Shown one piece after another: positions 50,950-61,350 of a stretch of 64,000 nucleotides of DNA (position 1 is the first letter of the stretch; every line of letters starts with the position of its first letter). The position numbers and the translations under genes were made by a program. Source of the stretch: CALCHX01 sp035761165 (GTDB lineage Bacteria > Gemmatimonadota > Gemmatimonadetes > Gemmatimonadales > Gemmatimonadaceae); assembly GCA_035761165.1 (NCBI GenBank), contig DASTRO010000238.1:24229-88228 (forward strand), given 5' to 3'. The notes under the pieces were generated by a model that made no database searches, was not told the DNA's origin, and worked only from the letters and a program-made list of their open reading frames with translations.

Positions 50950-51651
50950 TCACGGCGCCAGGAGCGCCGTCGCCAGCTCGTCGAAGCTGCGCACCGGCAG
51001 CCAGGCCGCGCCGGAATGGTGACGGCGCGCCGCGGCACCGATGATGGCGCACCGCATCCCGGCGGCCGCCGCAGCCGCCGCGTCCACCTCCGGGCGGTCA
51101 CCCACGTACACCACCTCGGCCGGCGACACCGCCAGGCGACGCGCGGCGAGCAGCAGGCCGCGCGGATCCGGCTTGGCGCGACCCACCTCGTCGTCCTGCG
51201 CGCAGACGACGACCGCCACCAGCGCGGTGACGCCGAGCCGCTCCAGCTTGGCGGCCGCCGGGTAGTCCGACACGACACCCACGCGAACGCCGGCGCGCGC
51301 CGCGCGCTGCAGGAAGGGGACGAGCCCGGGGCGGGCGCAGGCGGCCAGGAGCTCCAGCGGCTCCACCTCCATCCACCGCGCGACGATCTCGCGGACGCGC
51401 GACTCGGGCACGCCGGCCCGCCGCGCCGCGGCGCGCAACTGCGCCGTCCCGAGCGGCTCGGCGGTCTCGCCCTCGATCTCGCCGCGGAGCCCTTCCAGCG
51501 CCATCCGATACGCTCGCACGACGCGGACGACGGCGGGCAGTGCCCATGGCCGCCGCAGCCCGAAGCGGAGCAGCCGCCAGAGCATGGCACGACGCAGCCG
51601 GTGCGGGTCGTAGAGCGTACCGTCGACGTCGAGGAGGACGGCACGGGGCAT
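50950..51651 (-). CDS. HAD-superfamily hydrolase
   Basis: About 233 aa. DVDGTLYD near the N-terminus supplies the nucleophile aspartate and the acid/base aspartate (residues 8 and 10 from ATG 51651). Further motifs are GVVSDYPAAAKLERLG, KPDPRGLLLAARRL and YVGDRPEVDAAAAAAAG (motif IV). An alpha-helical cap lies between motifs I and II. It resembles phosphoglycolate- or haloacid-type phosphatases. A start at 51699 would add 16 residues. No substrate clue comes from the neighbours. Confidence 0.85.
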   Translation of the reverse strand: MPRAVLLDVDGTLYDPHRLRRAMLWRLLRFGLRRPWALPAVVRVVRAYRMALEGLRGEIEGETAEPLGTAQLRAAARRAGVPESRVREIVARWMEVEPLELLAACARPGLVPFLQRAARAGVRVGVVSDYPAAAKLERLGVTALVAVVVCAQDDEVGRAKPDPRGLLLAARRLAVSPAEVVYVGDRPEVDAAAAAAAGMRCAIIGAAARRHHSGAAWLPVRSFDELATALLAP

Positions 51652-51864
51652 CCGTGTCGCGCTCCTCGCGTCCTCGTCCGGCGACCCGGGCTGACGCATG
51701 GCGCATGGGTGAGCGGTGGCCGGCGCGGAGGCCGCGTTCGCGCCGCCTAGCTACGGTGCCCGGCTCGGCGGCGTCAAGGGGCGCGGGGAGGCATTCACCC
51801 CTCGCGCGCGCGCGCATAGCTTCCGACGTCGTCCCTCGTTCCCGTCCCCGATCCCCGTCTCTCG

Positions 51865-52413
51865 ATGCAATCCATCCTCCTCATCGATCACGGCTCACGA
51901 CGTGCCGAAGCCAACGAGATGCTCGCCTGCATGGCGAACCTCGTGCAGCAGATCGTCGGCGATGGCGTGGCCGTGGAGCATGCGCACATGGAGCTGGCGG
52001 AGCCCGACATCGCGGCCGGCTTCGCGCGCTGCGTGGCGCGCGGGGCGAGCGAGGTGGTGGCGTTCCCCTACATGCTCTCGCCCGGCCGTCACGCCACGGG
52101 CGACATCCCGCGCCTGGTCGCCGAGGCGGCGCGCGCGCACCCCGACGTCACCTGGCGGGTGACCGATGCCTTCGGCGTGCACGAGCAGCTGGCGGAGGTG
52201 ATCCTGCTGCGCGCCGGCATCGCCCCCGCGCGGCGCCTCACCGCCGCCGAGGCGTGCCGCTGCTGGCACCCGACGGGCTCCGGCACCGCGTGCGGCGGGG
52301 CCTGCCGCGCGAGGCCGGAGGCGTGCGCGGCCACCGAGGCCGCCGAGGAGCGCCGGGCGCGCCTGGGGACGGACGCACCGACGCCAGTGGTGGCCCGCGC
52401 CGCCGTTCCCTGA
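51865..52413 (+). CDS. CbiX-type sirohydrochlorin chelatase with cysteine-rich tail
   Basis: 182 aa. The short CbiX fold has metal-binding His9 (LIDHGSR) and His76 (SPGRHATGDIP) and an acidic helix (HMELAEPDIA). These enzymes insert Co2+ or Fe2+ into sirohydrochlorin. The tail has Cys131, Cys133, Cys143, Cys147 and Cys154 in a Gly/Cys-rich stretch that could hold an iron-sulfur cluster or metal; cluster-binding tails are known in some CbiX proteins. The role could be cobalamin or siroheme synthesis; cobalamin would serve the MetH encoded earlier. Confidence 0.78.
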   Translation: MQSILLIDHGSRRAEANEMLACMANLVQQIVGDGVAVEHAHMELAEPDIAAGFARCVARGASEVVAFPYMLSPGRHATGDIPRLVAEAARAHPDVTWRVTDAFGVHEQLAEVILLRAGIAPARRLTAAEACRCWHPTGSGTACGGACRARPEACAATEAAEERRARLGTDAPTPVVARAAVP

Positions 52414-52446
52414 GCGGCGCGGCGCGCTCGGCGCGCAGGGACCCGG

Positions 52447-53160
52447 TCAGCGCCAGAGTGCGGCGGCCGACGCGCCCCCGGCGACGAGGACGAGGGTCGT
52501 GAAGGCGGGGAGCACGCGGCGCAGGTGCGCCGGGTTGGCGACGAGCGCCGCTCGCCGGCGGCGCGCGGCACTGGTCATCCGCTCCAGGAGCTCGTCCGGC
52601 ACCGGCTCCTGCCAGACGGGGGCGACCGCCCCGTGCTCGCCCGGCGCCTCGGGCGCGCTGCCGCCGGTGCCTGTCCCACAGAGCGTCTCCACGGCCAGGC
52701 GGGCGTGCCAGAGCTCGGCGCGGACGCGCGGCTCCGGGAGCTGCAGCGCCGCCGCCACCAGCGGCAGCTCGGCGCCGCCCACGTCGTGCAGCGCGTAGAC
52801 GGTGCGCACGGGGAGCGCGAGGAGGGCGACGGCGCGCATTGCCGCGGCCCGCTCCGGAGCGGCCTCGGCGCCGCGGGAGCGCGGCGAGTCGCCCATCGCC
52901 GCAGCGCAGCGGACGAGCTCCTCCCACAGCACGCGCCAGAGCCCGCGGTCGTCGTCCACGTCACCGGCGCGCAGCAGCGCCACCCGCCAGGCCCGCTCGA
53001 CCGCCGTCTGGGCCCCGAGCACGCGCCACGCGGTGAGGGCACGGGCGGCCCGGTAGAGGGGCGGCGCGACGCGGCGCATGAGCGCCACCAGCGCGTCCTC
53101 GTCGCCTTCCCGCAGGAAGGCGCCGAGCAGGGCACGCTCGCCTCGAGCTTCGATCGTCAC
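52447..53160 (-). CDS. ECF sigma-factor-like protein with a C-terminal membrane helix
   Basis: About 237 aa from GTG 53160; GTG 53193 is another candidate. The N-terminus resembles sigma region 2 (REGDEDALVALMRRVAPPLYRAARALT). The middle resembles region 4: a helix-turn-helix with LPVRTVYALHDVGGAELPLVAAAL and then VRAELWHARLAVETL. A single hydrophobic helix (FTTLVLVAGGASAAALW) ends the protein. Both sigma regions are weakly conserved, so promoter binding is uncertain. A membrane-bound sigma factor or a decayed sigma domain reused in signalling are both possible. Confidence 0.55.
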   Translation of the reverse strand: MTIEARGERALLGAFLREGDEDALVALMRRVAPPLYRAARALTAWRVLGAQTAVERAWRVALLRAGDVDDDRGLWRVLWEELVRCAAAMGDSPRSRGAEAAPERAAAMRAVALLALPVRTVYALHDVGGAELPLVAAALQLPEPRVRAELWHARLAVETLCGTGTGGSAPEAPGEHGAVAPVWQEPVPDELLERMTSAARRRRAALVANPAHLRRVLPAFTTLVLVAGGASAAALWR

Positions 53161-53394
53161 GTCAGACGTCTCCAGATGGCGCGGTCCGGGCACGGTGGTG
53201 CGCCGGCACGGCGCTCCTCGCGATGGCCGCTCTCTACCCGCGAGCGACCATACAGTTTCCTTACGCGGTTGCGTACCCGGCCGTTGGCGGCGATTCGCCG
53301 CGGGCGCGTGCTCTGTACCTCGACGGCCGGGCTGCGTAACCTACGCCGGGCCCCGGCGCTGCCGCCGCTCTCTCCTCCACACGCGCACCGCACC

Positions 53395-54561
53395 ATGACC
53401 ACCGACTCGTCCCCCGACGTCCGCGCGCTCACCCAGCTCACCGACGACGAGCTCCTCTTCCGCGACGCGGTCGCCAGCTTCGCCGAGGAGGAAGTACGTC
53501 CACGGGTGACGGCCATGGAGCAGGCCGGCCGGCTCGACCCCGAGCTCGTGGCCAAGTACTTCGAGCTGGGGCTGATGGGGATCGAGGTCCCGGAGCGGTA
53601 CGGTGGGGCCGAGGGCTCGCTCATGATGGTCACCATCGCCGTCGAGGAGCTGAGCAAGGTGGACGCCTCGGCCGCCATCCTGGCCGACGTCCAGAACACC
53701 CTCGTGAACTACCCGATCCGCCGCTACGGCAGCGACGCGCAGAAGGAGCGCTACCTGACGCGGCTCACCGGCGGCACCGTGGGCGCCTACGCGCTCTCCG
53801 AACCCGGCTCGGGCTCCGATGCCTTTGGATTGGACACCCGCGCCGTGCGAAAGGATGACCGCTGGGTGCTGACCGGGCGCAAGCTCTGGATCACGAACGG
53901 CGCGGAGGCGGAGATCTACGTCGTCTTCGCCACCGTGGACCCGGCGGCGGGCTACAAGGGGATCACCGCCTTCATCGTCGAGCGCGACTTCCCCGGCTTC
54001 TCCGTCGGCAAGAAGGAGGACAAGCTCGGCATCCGCGCCTCCAGCACCACCGAGCTGATCCTGGACGAGGTGGCGGTGCCCGACGGCAACGTGCTCGGTC
54101 CGGTGGGACAGGGCTACAAGGTAGCCATCGAGACGCTCAACGAGGGGCGGATCGGGATCGGGGCGCAGATGATCGGCGTGGCCGGCGGGGCGCTGCGGGC
54201 GGCCACCGACTACATCAAGGAGCGCCGGCAGTTCGGCCGTTCCATCGCCGACTTCCAGGCGGTGCAGTTCCAGGTGGCGCAGGCGGCCACGGAGCTGGAG
54301 GCGGCGCGGCTGATGGTCTACAACGCGGCGCGGCTCAAGGACGCCGGCGCGGACATCGCGCGCGAGGGCGCGATGGCGAAGCTGTTCGCCTCGCAGGTGG
54401 CCGAGCGCGTCACGTCGCTGTGCGTGGAGCTGCTCGGCGGCTACGGCTACACCAAGGACTACCCGGTGGAGAAGTTCTATCGCGACGCCAAGATCGGCGC
54501 GATCTACGAGGGGACGTCGAACATGCAGCTGCAGACGATCGCCAAGCTCGTGTTGCGCTGA
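53395..54561 (+). CDS. Acyl-CoA dehydrogenase
   Basis: 388 aa, the usual length. ALSEPGSGSDAFGL and KLWITNGAEAEIYVVFA are the FAD and substrate motifs, and RRQFGRSIADFQAVQFQVA is conserved. Glu372 (YEGTSNMQ) is the catalytic base, as in short/branched-chain and medium-chain enzymes. It introduces the alpha-beta double bond during beta-oxidation or branched amino acid breakdown. The next gene starts 77 nt downstream and may be separate. Confidence 0.93.
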   Translation: MTTDSSPDVRALTQLTDDELLFRDAVASFAEEEVRPRVTAMEQAGRLDPELVAKYFELGLMGIEVPERYGGAEGSLMMVTIAVEELSKVDASAAILADVQNTLVNYPIRRYGSDAQKERYLTRLTGGTVGAYALSEPGSGSDAFGLDTRAVRKDDRWVLTGRKLWITNGAEAEIYVVFATVDPAAGYKGITAFIVERDFPGFSVGKKEDKLGIRASSTTELILDEVAVPDGNVLGPVGQGYKVAIETLNEGRIGIGAQMIGVAGGALRAATDYIKERRQFGRSIADFQAVQFQVAQAATELEAARLMVYNAARLKDAGADIAREGAMAKLFASQVAERVTSLCVELLGGYGYTKDYPVEKFYRDAKIGAIYEGTSNMQLQTIAKLVLR

Positions 54562-54638
54562 GCCGGCCCCGCGGGCATAGTGAGCGGAGGGGCCCGTGCG
54601 CGGCGGGCCGCCGCCCGCCGATCGCGACCGGAGGACCG

Positions 54639-55073
54639 ATGGTTTCACAGAGCGAGCCGTCCACGCAGCGCCACCTCTCGCCGGCCGATGCGGCGGCGCT
54701 GCGTCGATGGGAGCGGCTGCGCGCTCACGGCCGGTCGGCCTTCGTCTGGCGCAACGGCGTCGTCGGTTGGGGGCTGCCGGCGGCCATCGTCACGGCGCTC
54801 TACAAGGTGATCGACGCGCAGGGGCTGGCCTGGCCGGTGACGCTCTCCCCCGCCCTGCGCCACGCGCTCGTCCTCATCGCCCTCGTCTTCCCGGCGCTGG
54901 GCTACGTCTTCGGCGGCTGGCTGTGGACGCAGGGCGAGGCTCGGTACGCGCGGCTGCGCCGCGAGCTCGGCGACGACCCGGTCCCGCCGCCCGACGGCGG
55001 CCACGACGCCAGTCACGACGCCAGCCACGACGCCAGCCACGACGCCAGCCACGGGCGCAACCGGGGGCACTGA
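54639..55073 (+). CDS. Two-helix membrane protein with HDAS repeats, unknown
   Basis: About 144 aa from ATG 54639 with GGAGGA upstream. Helices lie at GWGLPAAIVTALYKVI and HALVLIALVFPALGYVFGG. The C-terminus has four HDAS tetrapeptides from a 12-bp tandem repeat, then GRNRGH. No family was recognised. The histidine-rich tail might bind metal, but that is only a guess. It lies between the acyl-CoA dehydrogenase and an SDR gene. Confidence 0.65.
   Translation: MVSQSEPSTQRHLSPADAAALRRWERLRAHGRSAFVWRNGVVGWGLPAAIVTALYKVIDAQGLAWPVTLSPALRHALVLIALVFPALGYVFGGWLWTQGEARYARLRRELGDDPVPPPDGGHDASHDASHDASHDASHGRNRGH
55002..55049. repeat. 12-bp tandem repeat, four copies
   Basis: Four copies of CACGACGCCAGC (one with T in the last position) encode HDAS four times in frame at the end of the membrane protein. 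The copy number may vary between strains. Confidence 0.9.
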
Positions 55074-55136
55074 GGGCGCGAGCGGAACGGCGGTTGCACG
55101 GCGCGGTTTCCCACCCTTCATCCCCGGGAGACCGTC

Positions 55137-56171
55137 ATGCGCGCGGAGCTCAAGCTGAGGCCGGTCGAGGAGCAGGTCATCGTCGTCACGGGTGCATCGA
55201 GCGGCATCGGCCTGACGACGGCCAGGCTCGCCGCCCGGCGCGGGGCCTCGGTGGTGCTCGCCGCCCGCAGCGAACGCGCCCTCCAGCGCGCCGCCGCCGA
55301 CATCGAGGCGGCGGGCGGCACGGCGGTCTACGCGGTCTGCGACGTGGCCGACGAGCGCGACGTCGAGCACGTGGCCACGGTGGCCGAGCGCGAGTTCGGC
55401 TGCATCGACACGTGGGTGAACAACGCCTCCACCAGCATCTACGCCCGCCTCACCGAGGTCAGCGCGGAGGACGCGCGCCGCCTCTTCGACGTCAACTTCT
55501 GGGGCGTCGTCAACGGCTGCCAGACGGCGGTGAGCCGCCTGCGCGAGCGCGGCGGCGCGATCGTCAACGTGGGCTCGGTGCTGAGCGACCGGGCGATGCC
55601 GCTGCAGGGGATCTATGCCGCGTCCAAGCACGCGGTGAAGGGCTACACCGACACCCTGCGCATGGAGCTGGAAGCGGACGGGCTGCCGATCGCCGTCTCG
55701 CTGGTGAAGCCGGCGAGCATCGACACGCCCTTCTTTCGGCACGCGCGGAACTACATGGACGTCGAGCCGAAGCCGGCGCCGCCGGTCTACGCGCCGACGC
55801 TGGTGGCCGAGGCGATCCTGACCTGCGCCGAGCGGCCGACGCGCGACGTCTACGTGGGCGGCGCGTCGCGCACGATGGGGATGCTCGGCGGGGTGGCGCC
55901 GCGGCTCACCGACCGGTTCATGGAGCGCACGCTGTTCGACGGGCAGCGCTCCACCCGGCCGGCGCCCGCGCGCGCGCGCGACAACCTGCACGCCCCGATG
56001 GACGACGACGAGGGGATGGAGCGCGGCGGCTATCGCGGCACCACCCACGAGACGAGCTTCTACACCCAGGCGAGCATGCATCCGCGCACCGCGGCGCTGA
56101 CGATGGCCGGCGTGGGGCTGGCCGTGGCGGCGGGGCTGCGCGCGTGGGCGGGCCGGGAGCGAGATTGGTAG
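55137..56171 (+). CDS. Short-chain dehydrogenase/reductase
   Basis: 344 aa. NAD(P)-binding TGASSGIG is at 18-25, VNNAS lies in the middle, and Tyr160-x3-Lys164 is the active site. The C-terminal 100 residues extend past the SDR core with a Tyr/Asp/Met-rich stretch and a final hydrophobic helix (GVGLAVAAGLRAWAG). Related long SDRs are of unknown substrate. The stop is directly followed by a GCGACGA array. Confidence 0.85.
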   Translation: MRAELKLRPVEEQVIVVTGASSGIGLTTARLAARRGASVVLAARSERALQRAAADIEAAGGTAVYAVCDVADERDVEHVATVAEREFGCIDTWVNNASTSIYARLTEVSAEDARRLFDVNFWGVVNGCQTAVSRLRERGGAIVNVGSVLSDRAMPLQGIYAASKHAVKGYTDTLRMELEADGLPIAVSLVKPASIDTPFFRHARNYMDVEPKPAPPVYAPTLVAEAILTCAERPTRDVYVGGASRTMGMLGGVAPRLTDRFMERTLFDGQRSTRPAPARARDNLHAPMDDDEGMERGGYRGTTHETSFYTQASMHPRTAALTMAGVGLAVAAGLRAWAGRERDW

Positions 56172-56312
56172 AGCGACGAGCGACGAGCGACGAGTGACCC
56201 GCGCACCCCTCGGGACGCCAGGACTGGCCGGCCCGAGGACCCCGTTCGTCACCGATCGCTCGTCGCTCATCGCTCGTCGCTCATCGCTCGTCGCTCATCG
56301 CTCGTCGCTCAT
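56171..56312. repeat. GCGACGA dyad with 14-bp tandem right arm
   Basis: The left arm (56171-56194) is three GAGCGAC-type heptamers. The right arm (56257-56312) is four perfect copies of the 14-mer CGCTCGTCGCTCAT. The two are complementary over most of the left arm. It fills the gap between the SDR and aconitase genes. Confidence 0.85.
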
Positions 56313-56432
56313 CGCTTCCCCCGTCTGAGTACATTATCAGCAGCCTGCCCGGCCGCGTGGCGCCCGCGCGCCGCCCCGCGCAGCGGCTCCGTGACTCATC
56401 GCGCGCCTCGCGCGCCAGCCCAGACCAAGCGC

Positions 56433-59219
<2,787 letters not shown>

Positions 59220-59229
59220 CCGCGCCTGG

Positions 59230-59876
59230 CTGCGGAACGGCCGGCCGCGGATCACGCGGGGCGCCGGCGGAACGGCGGAACGGCGTGCCGCGGATCTGCG
59301 CGGCGCGCCGGCGGCGCGACACGGATGGGTCGCGGACAGCTCACCCCTCTGCTCGCCAGTCTCGGGAGCGGAGGGGTGATGTGTTCCGGGAGTGCGCGGA
59401 GTTCCTCACGCTCGGACTGCGCTCGCGAGCGCCCGGCGTCGTCGTCCCGCGGGAGCGGCCCCGAACGCAGCGGAGGGGCGCGTGTCGGGATCTACCGCCG
59501 GTGCCTGGTGGTCGGCCCCGGGGCAGGGACACGAGATCCCGACACTCGCGGCGGCGCCACCGCCGCTCCTGCGGGATGACAGGGGCGCTGTCGAATGGTC
59601 CCTCGCGGGAGCATCCTCCCTCCGAGCCCCGGTGGGCTTGCAACAGCGCCGACGACACCGGTTCCGTCGAATGCTCCCTCAGGATGCGGAGCCCACCATC
59701 CCCGGTGGGCATTCAGCGGGGCCGATGACACCACGCCGCACGATCACCGGCCCCTCCGCGCCTCCGCGCCTCCGCGCCTCCGCGTGCCCCGCCGTTCCAG
59801 CCCCGGTGCACGGGGCCGCGCCCGCGCCACGATCGGTCCGCAAGATCCGCGTGATCCGCGGCCTGCGGTTCCCCGT
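59230..59876. repeat. Nested inverted and direct repeats in the acnA-DUF1003 spacer
   Basis: The 657-nt convergent gap holds no gene. An outer perfect inverted pair is CCGCGGATCACGCGG (59245-59259) with 59847-59861. Inside are TCACCCCTC/GAGGGGTGA (59341-59379), GTGTCGGGATCT/AGATCCCGACAC (59482-59545) and two imperfect direct copies of about 68 nt starting GTCGAATGSTCCCTC (59590 and 59666). A CGCCTCCG tandem run lies near 59755-59790. Function is not apparent. Confidence 0.7.
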
Positions 59877-60482
59877 TCAGCGCTTCCTGCCCTTCTCCGG
59901 CAGATCGTCCCCGATCTGCTCCGTCAGCTCGTGCTCGATGACGTGCGCGTCGAGCGGGCGGAGCATGTCGCGCAGCTCGGTGTCGGCGCCGATCGGGAAG
60001 CCGAGGCGCGCGTAGAGCCCGGTGACGAGCTGCAGCGTCTTGGTCACCTCCTCCTCGATGCGCAGGTTCACCTGCAGCGTGATCTCCTCGCGCAGCTCGG
60101 CGATGGCGGCCTCGCGCCCCTGCGACATCAGCACGAAGATCGTGAGGACGATCGCCTCGATGGAGAGGATGAGGGTGAGGAGCCCGAAGGGGAACGGGTC
60201 GAACGGGCGCACGCCGAAGATCCCGCTGTTGACGAGGATCCAGAGCGCGAACCAGAGCAGGTGCAGCAGGAGGAAGGTGGTGGAGCTGGCGATGCGGGTG
60301 AGATGGTCGGCCAGCGCCTGGGCCCGCGTGCGGCGGGCCGCGTGCTGCGCCTTCACCGCGCGGAAGGCCCGGCCCGCTCCGGCGGCGCGCTCGCGGCGGT
60401 CGTACAGCCGTCGTGCCTCCTCGTCGAGGAACTCGGCGGCGGGCTGGCGGGAGCTGCCAGAGGTGGTGAGCGGCTCGCCCAT
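59877..60482 (-). CDS. DUF1003-domain membrane protein
   Basis: 201 aa. The DUF1003 core has ADHLTRIASSTTFLLLHLLWF, then WILVNSGIFGVRPFDPFPF, LLTLILSIEAIVLTIFVLMSQ, and a charged C-terminal coiled coil starting REAAIAELREEITLQVNL. Two membrane helices are clear. The function of the family is unknown. The N-terminal region (SSRQPAAEFLDEEARRLYDRRER) is charged. It follows the glycine-zipper gene on the same strand, but a strong palindrome separates them. Confidence 0.85.
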   Translation of the reverse strand: MGEPLTTSGSSRQPAAEFLDEEARRLYDRRERAAGAGRAFRAVKAQHAARRTRAQALADHLTRIASSTTFLLLHLLWFALWILVNSGIFGVRPFDPFPFGLLTLILSIEAIVLTIFVLMSQGREAAIAELREEITLQVNLRIEEEVTKTLQLVTGLYARLGFPIGADTELRDMLRPLDAHVIEHELTEQIGDDLPEKGRKR

Positions 60483-60550
60483 GCGACCTTGGGTGGGTGG
60501 CCCACCGACGCAGCGAGAAGCGTGCCCGAGCGTGAACGGCAGTCACCCGA

Positions 60551-60591
60551 CACCAGACACCAGACTCGAGACTCGAGTCTGGTGTCTGGTG
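60551..60591. terminator. Palindrome with 20-bp perfect arms
   Basis: CACCAGACACCAGACTCGAG (60551-60570), one A, then the exact reverse complement (60572-60591). It lies between two leftward genes and could end transcription of the glycine-zipper gene, though there is no T tract. CCAGACA and related words suggest a repeat family. Confidence 0.6.
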
Positions 60592-60605
60592 CCAGGCGCC
60601 TGCCG

Positions 60606-61157
60606 TTACGGATTCCGCTGCACGTCCACGTTGTTCCCGATCACGGCGCCGAGTGCCGCGCCGGCCACCGCGCCGATCAGACCACCCTTCAGGCGGTCGC
60701 GCTTCGCGCTCGTCGCGACCCCGATGGCCGCGCCGGCGGCGGCGCCGATGGCCGCGTCACGCTTCGTGTGCTTCACGGTGCGCGTCGGCTGCGGCGCGCG
60801 GTAGACGCCGGACGAGCTGCCCACCGACCCGCCCGACGACGGGCTGCGGCGCACCGTGCTCGTGCGACGTGGCGCGGGCGCCGGCGCCGGCGCGTAGACC
60901 GGCTGGTAGTACGGCTGCGCCGCGTACGGCTGTGGTGCGTAGCCCGGCGCGTACGCCGGCGCCGCGTAGCCCGGCTGGGGCAGCGGCGGATACTGCCCCA
61001 GCTCCGCGGGGCTCACGTACTGCGGGGCCCGCACCATGTTGGCGAGCGCGAGGTCGTTGCGCAGCGCGTCATCCAGCGGCTGCGCGGGCTCACGGTCGCG
61101 GCAGGCGCCCGCGGCGAGCAGGGTGGCGGCGAGCAGGGCAACACGAAGTCTCGGCAT
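60606..61157 (-). CDS. Glycine-zipper lipoprotein
   Basis: 183 aa. The signal ends in a lipobox (LLAAGAC, Cys19), so it is probably an outer-membrane or periplasmic lipoprotein. A Pro/Tyr-rich middle (AYAPGYAPQPYAAQPYY) is followed by a glycine zipper (GAAAGAAIGVATS and GLIGAVAGAALGAVIG), as in YMGG/OmpA-like glycine-zipper proteins. GGAG lies 7 nt before ATG 61157. Such proteins are often envelope stress or pore-like factors; no specific role can be given. Confidence 0.82.
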   Translation of the reverse strand: MPRLRVALLAATLLAAGACRDREPAQPLDDALRNDLALANMVRAPQYVSPAELGQYPPLPQPGYAAPAYAPGYAPQPYAAQPYYQPVYAPAPAPAPRRTSTVRRSPSSGGSVGSSSGVYRAPQPTRTVKHTKRDAAIGAAAGAAIGVATSAKRDRLKGGLIGAVAGAALGAVIGNNVDVQRNP

Positions 61158-61350
61158 GTCAGGCTCCTCATGGCTACGGCCGCAGCGCGCGGCGTTCACC
61201 GGCCTACCAGGGCAGCGGGTGTGCCACGCACGCTCCCCGGGATGTGGCCCCATTCCTTGCGAAAAGCGTCCACCCGACCGACAGTTCGCGTCCTCCGACG
61301 TGGACAGCGGGTGATCCGCGTCACACCTTCCCCCATCACGCCACGCTCCC

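Noticed and set aside
56257..56312. Four 14-bp copies that might suggest a CRISPR array
   Set aside because: The units are directly adjacent without spacers and no cas genes are present. It is a simple tandem repeat.
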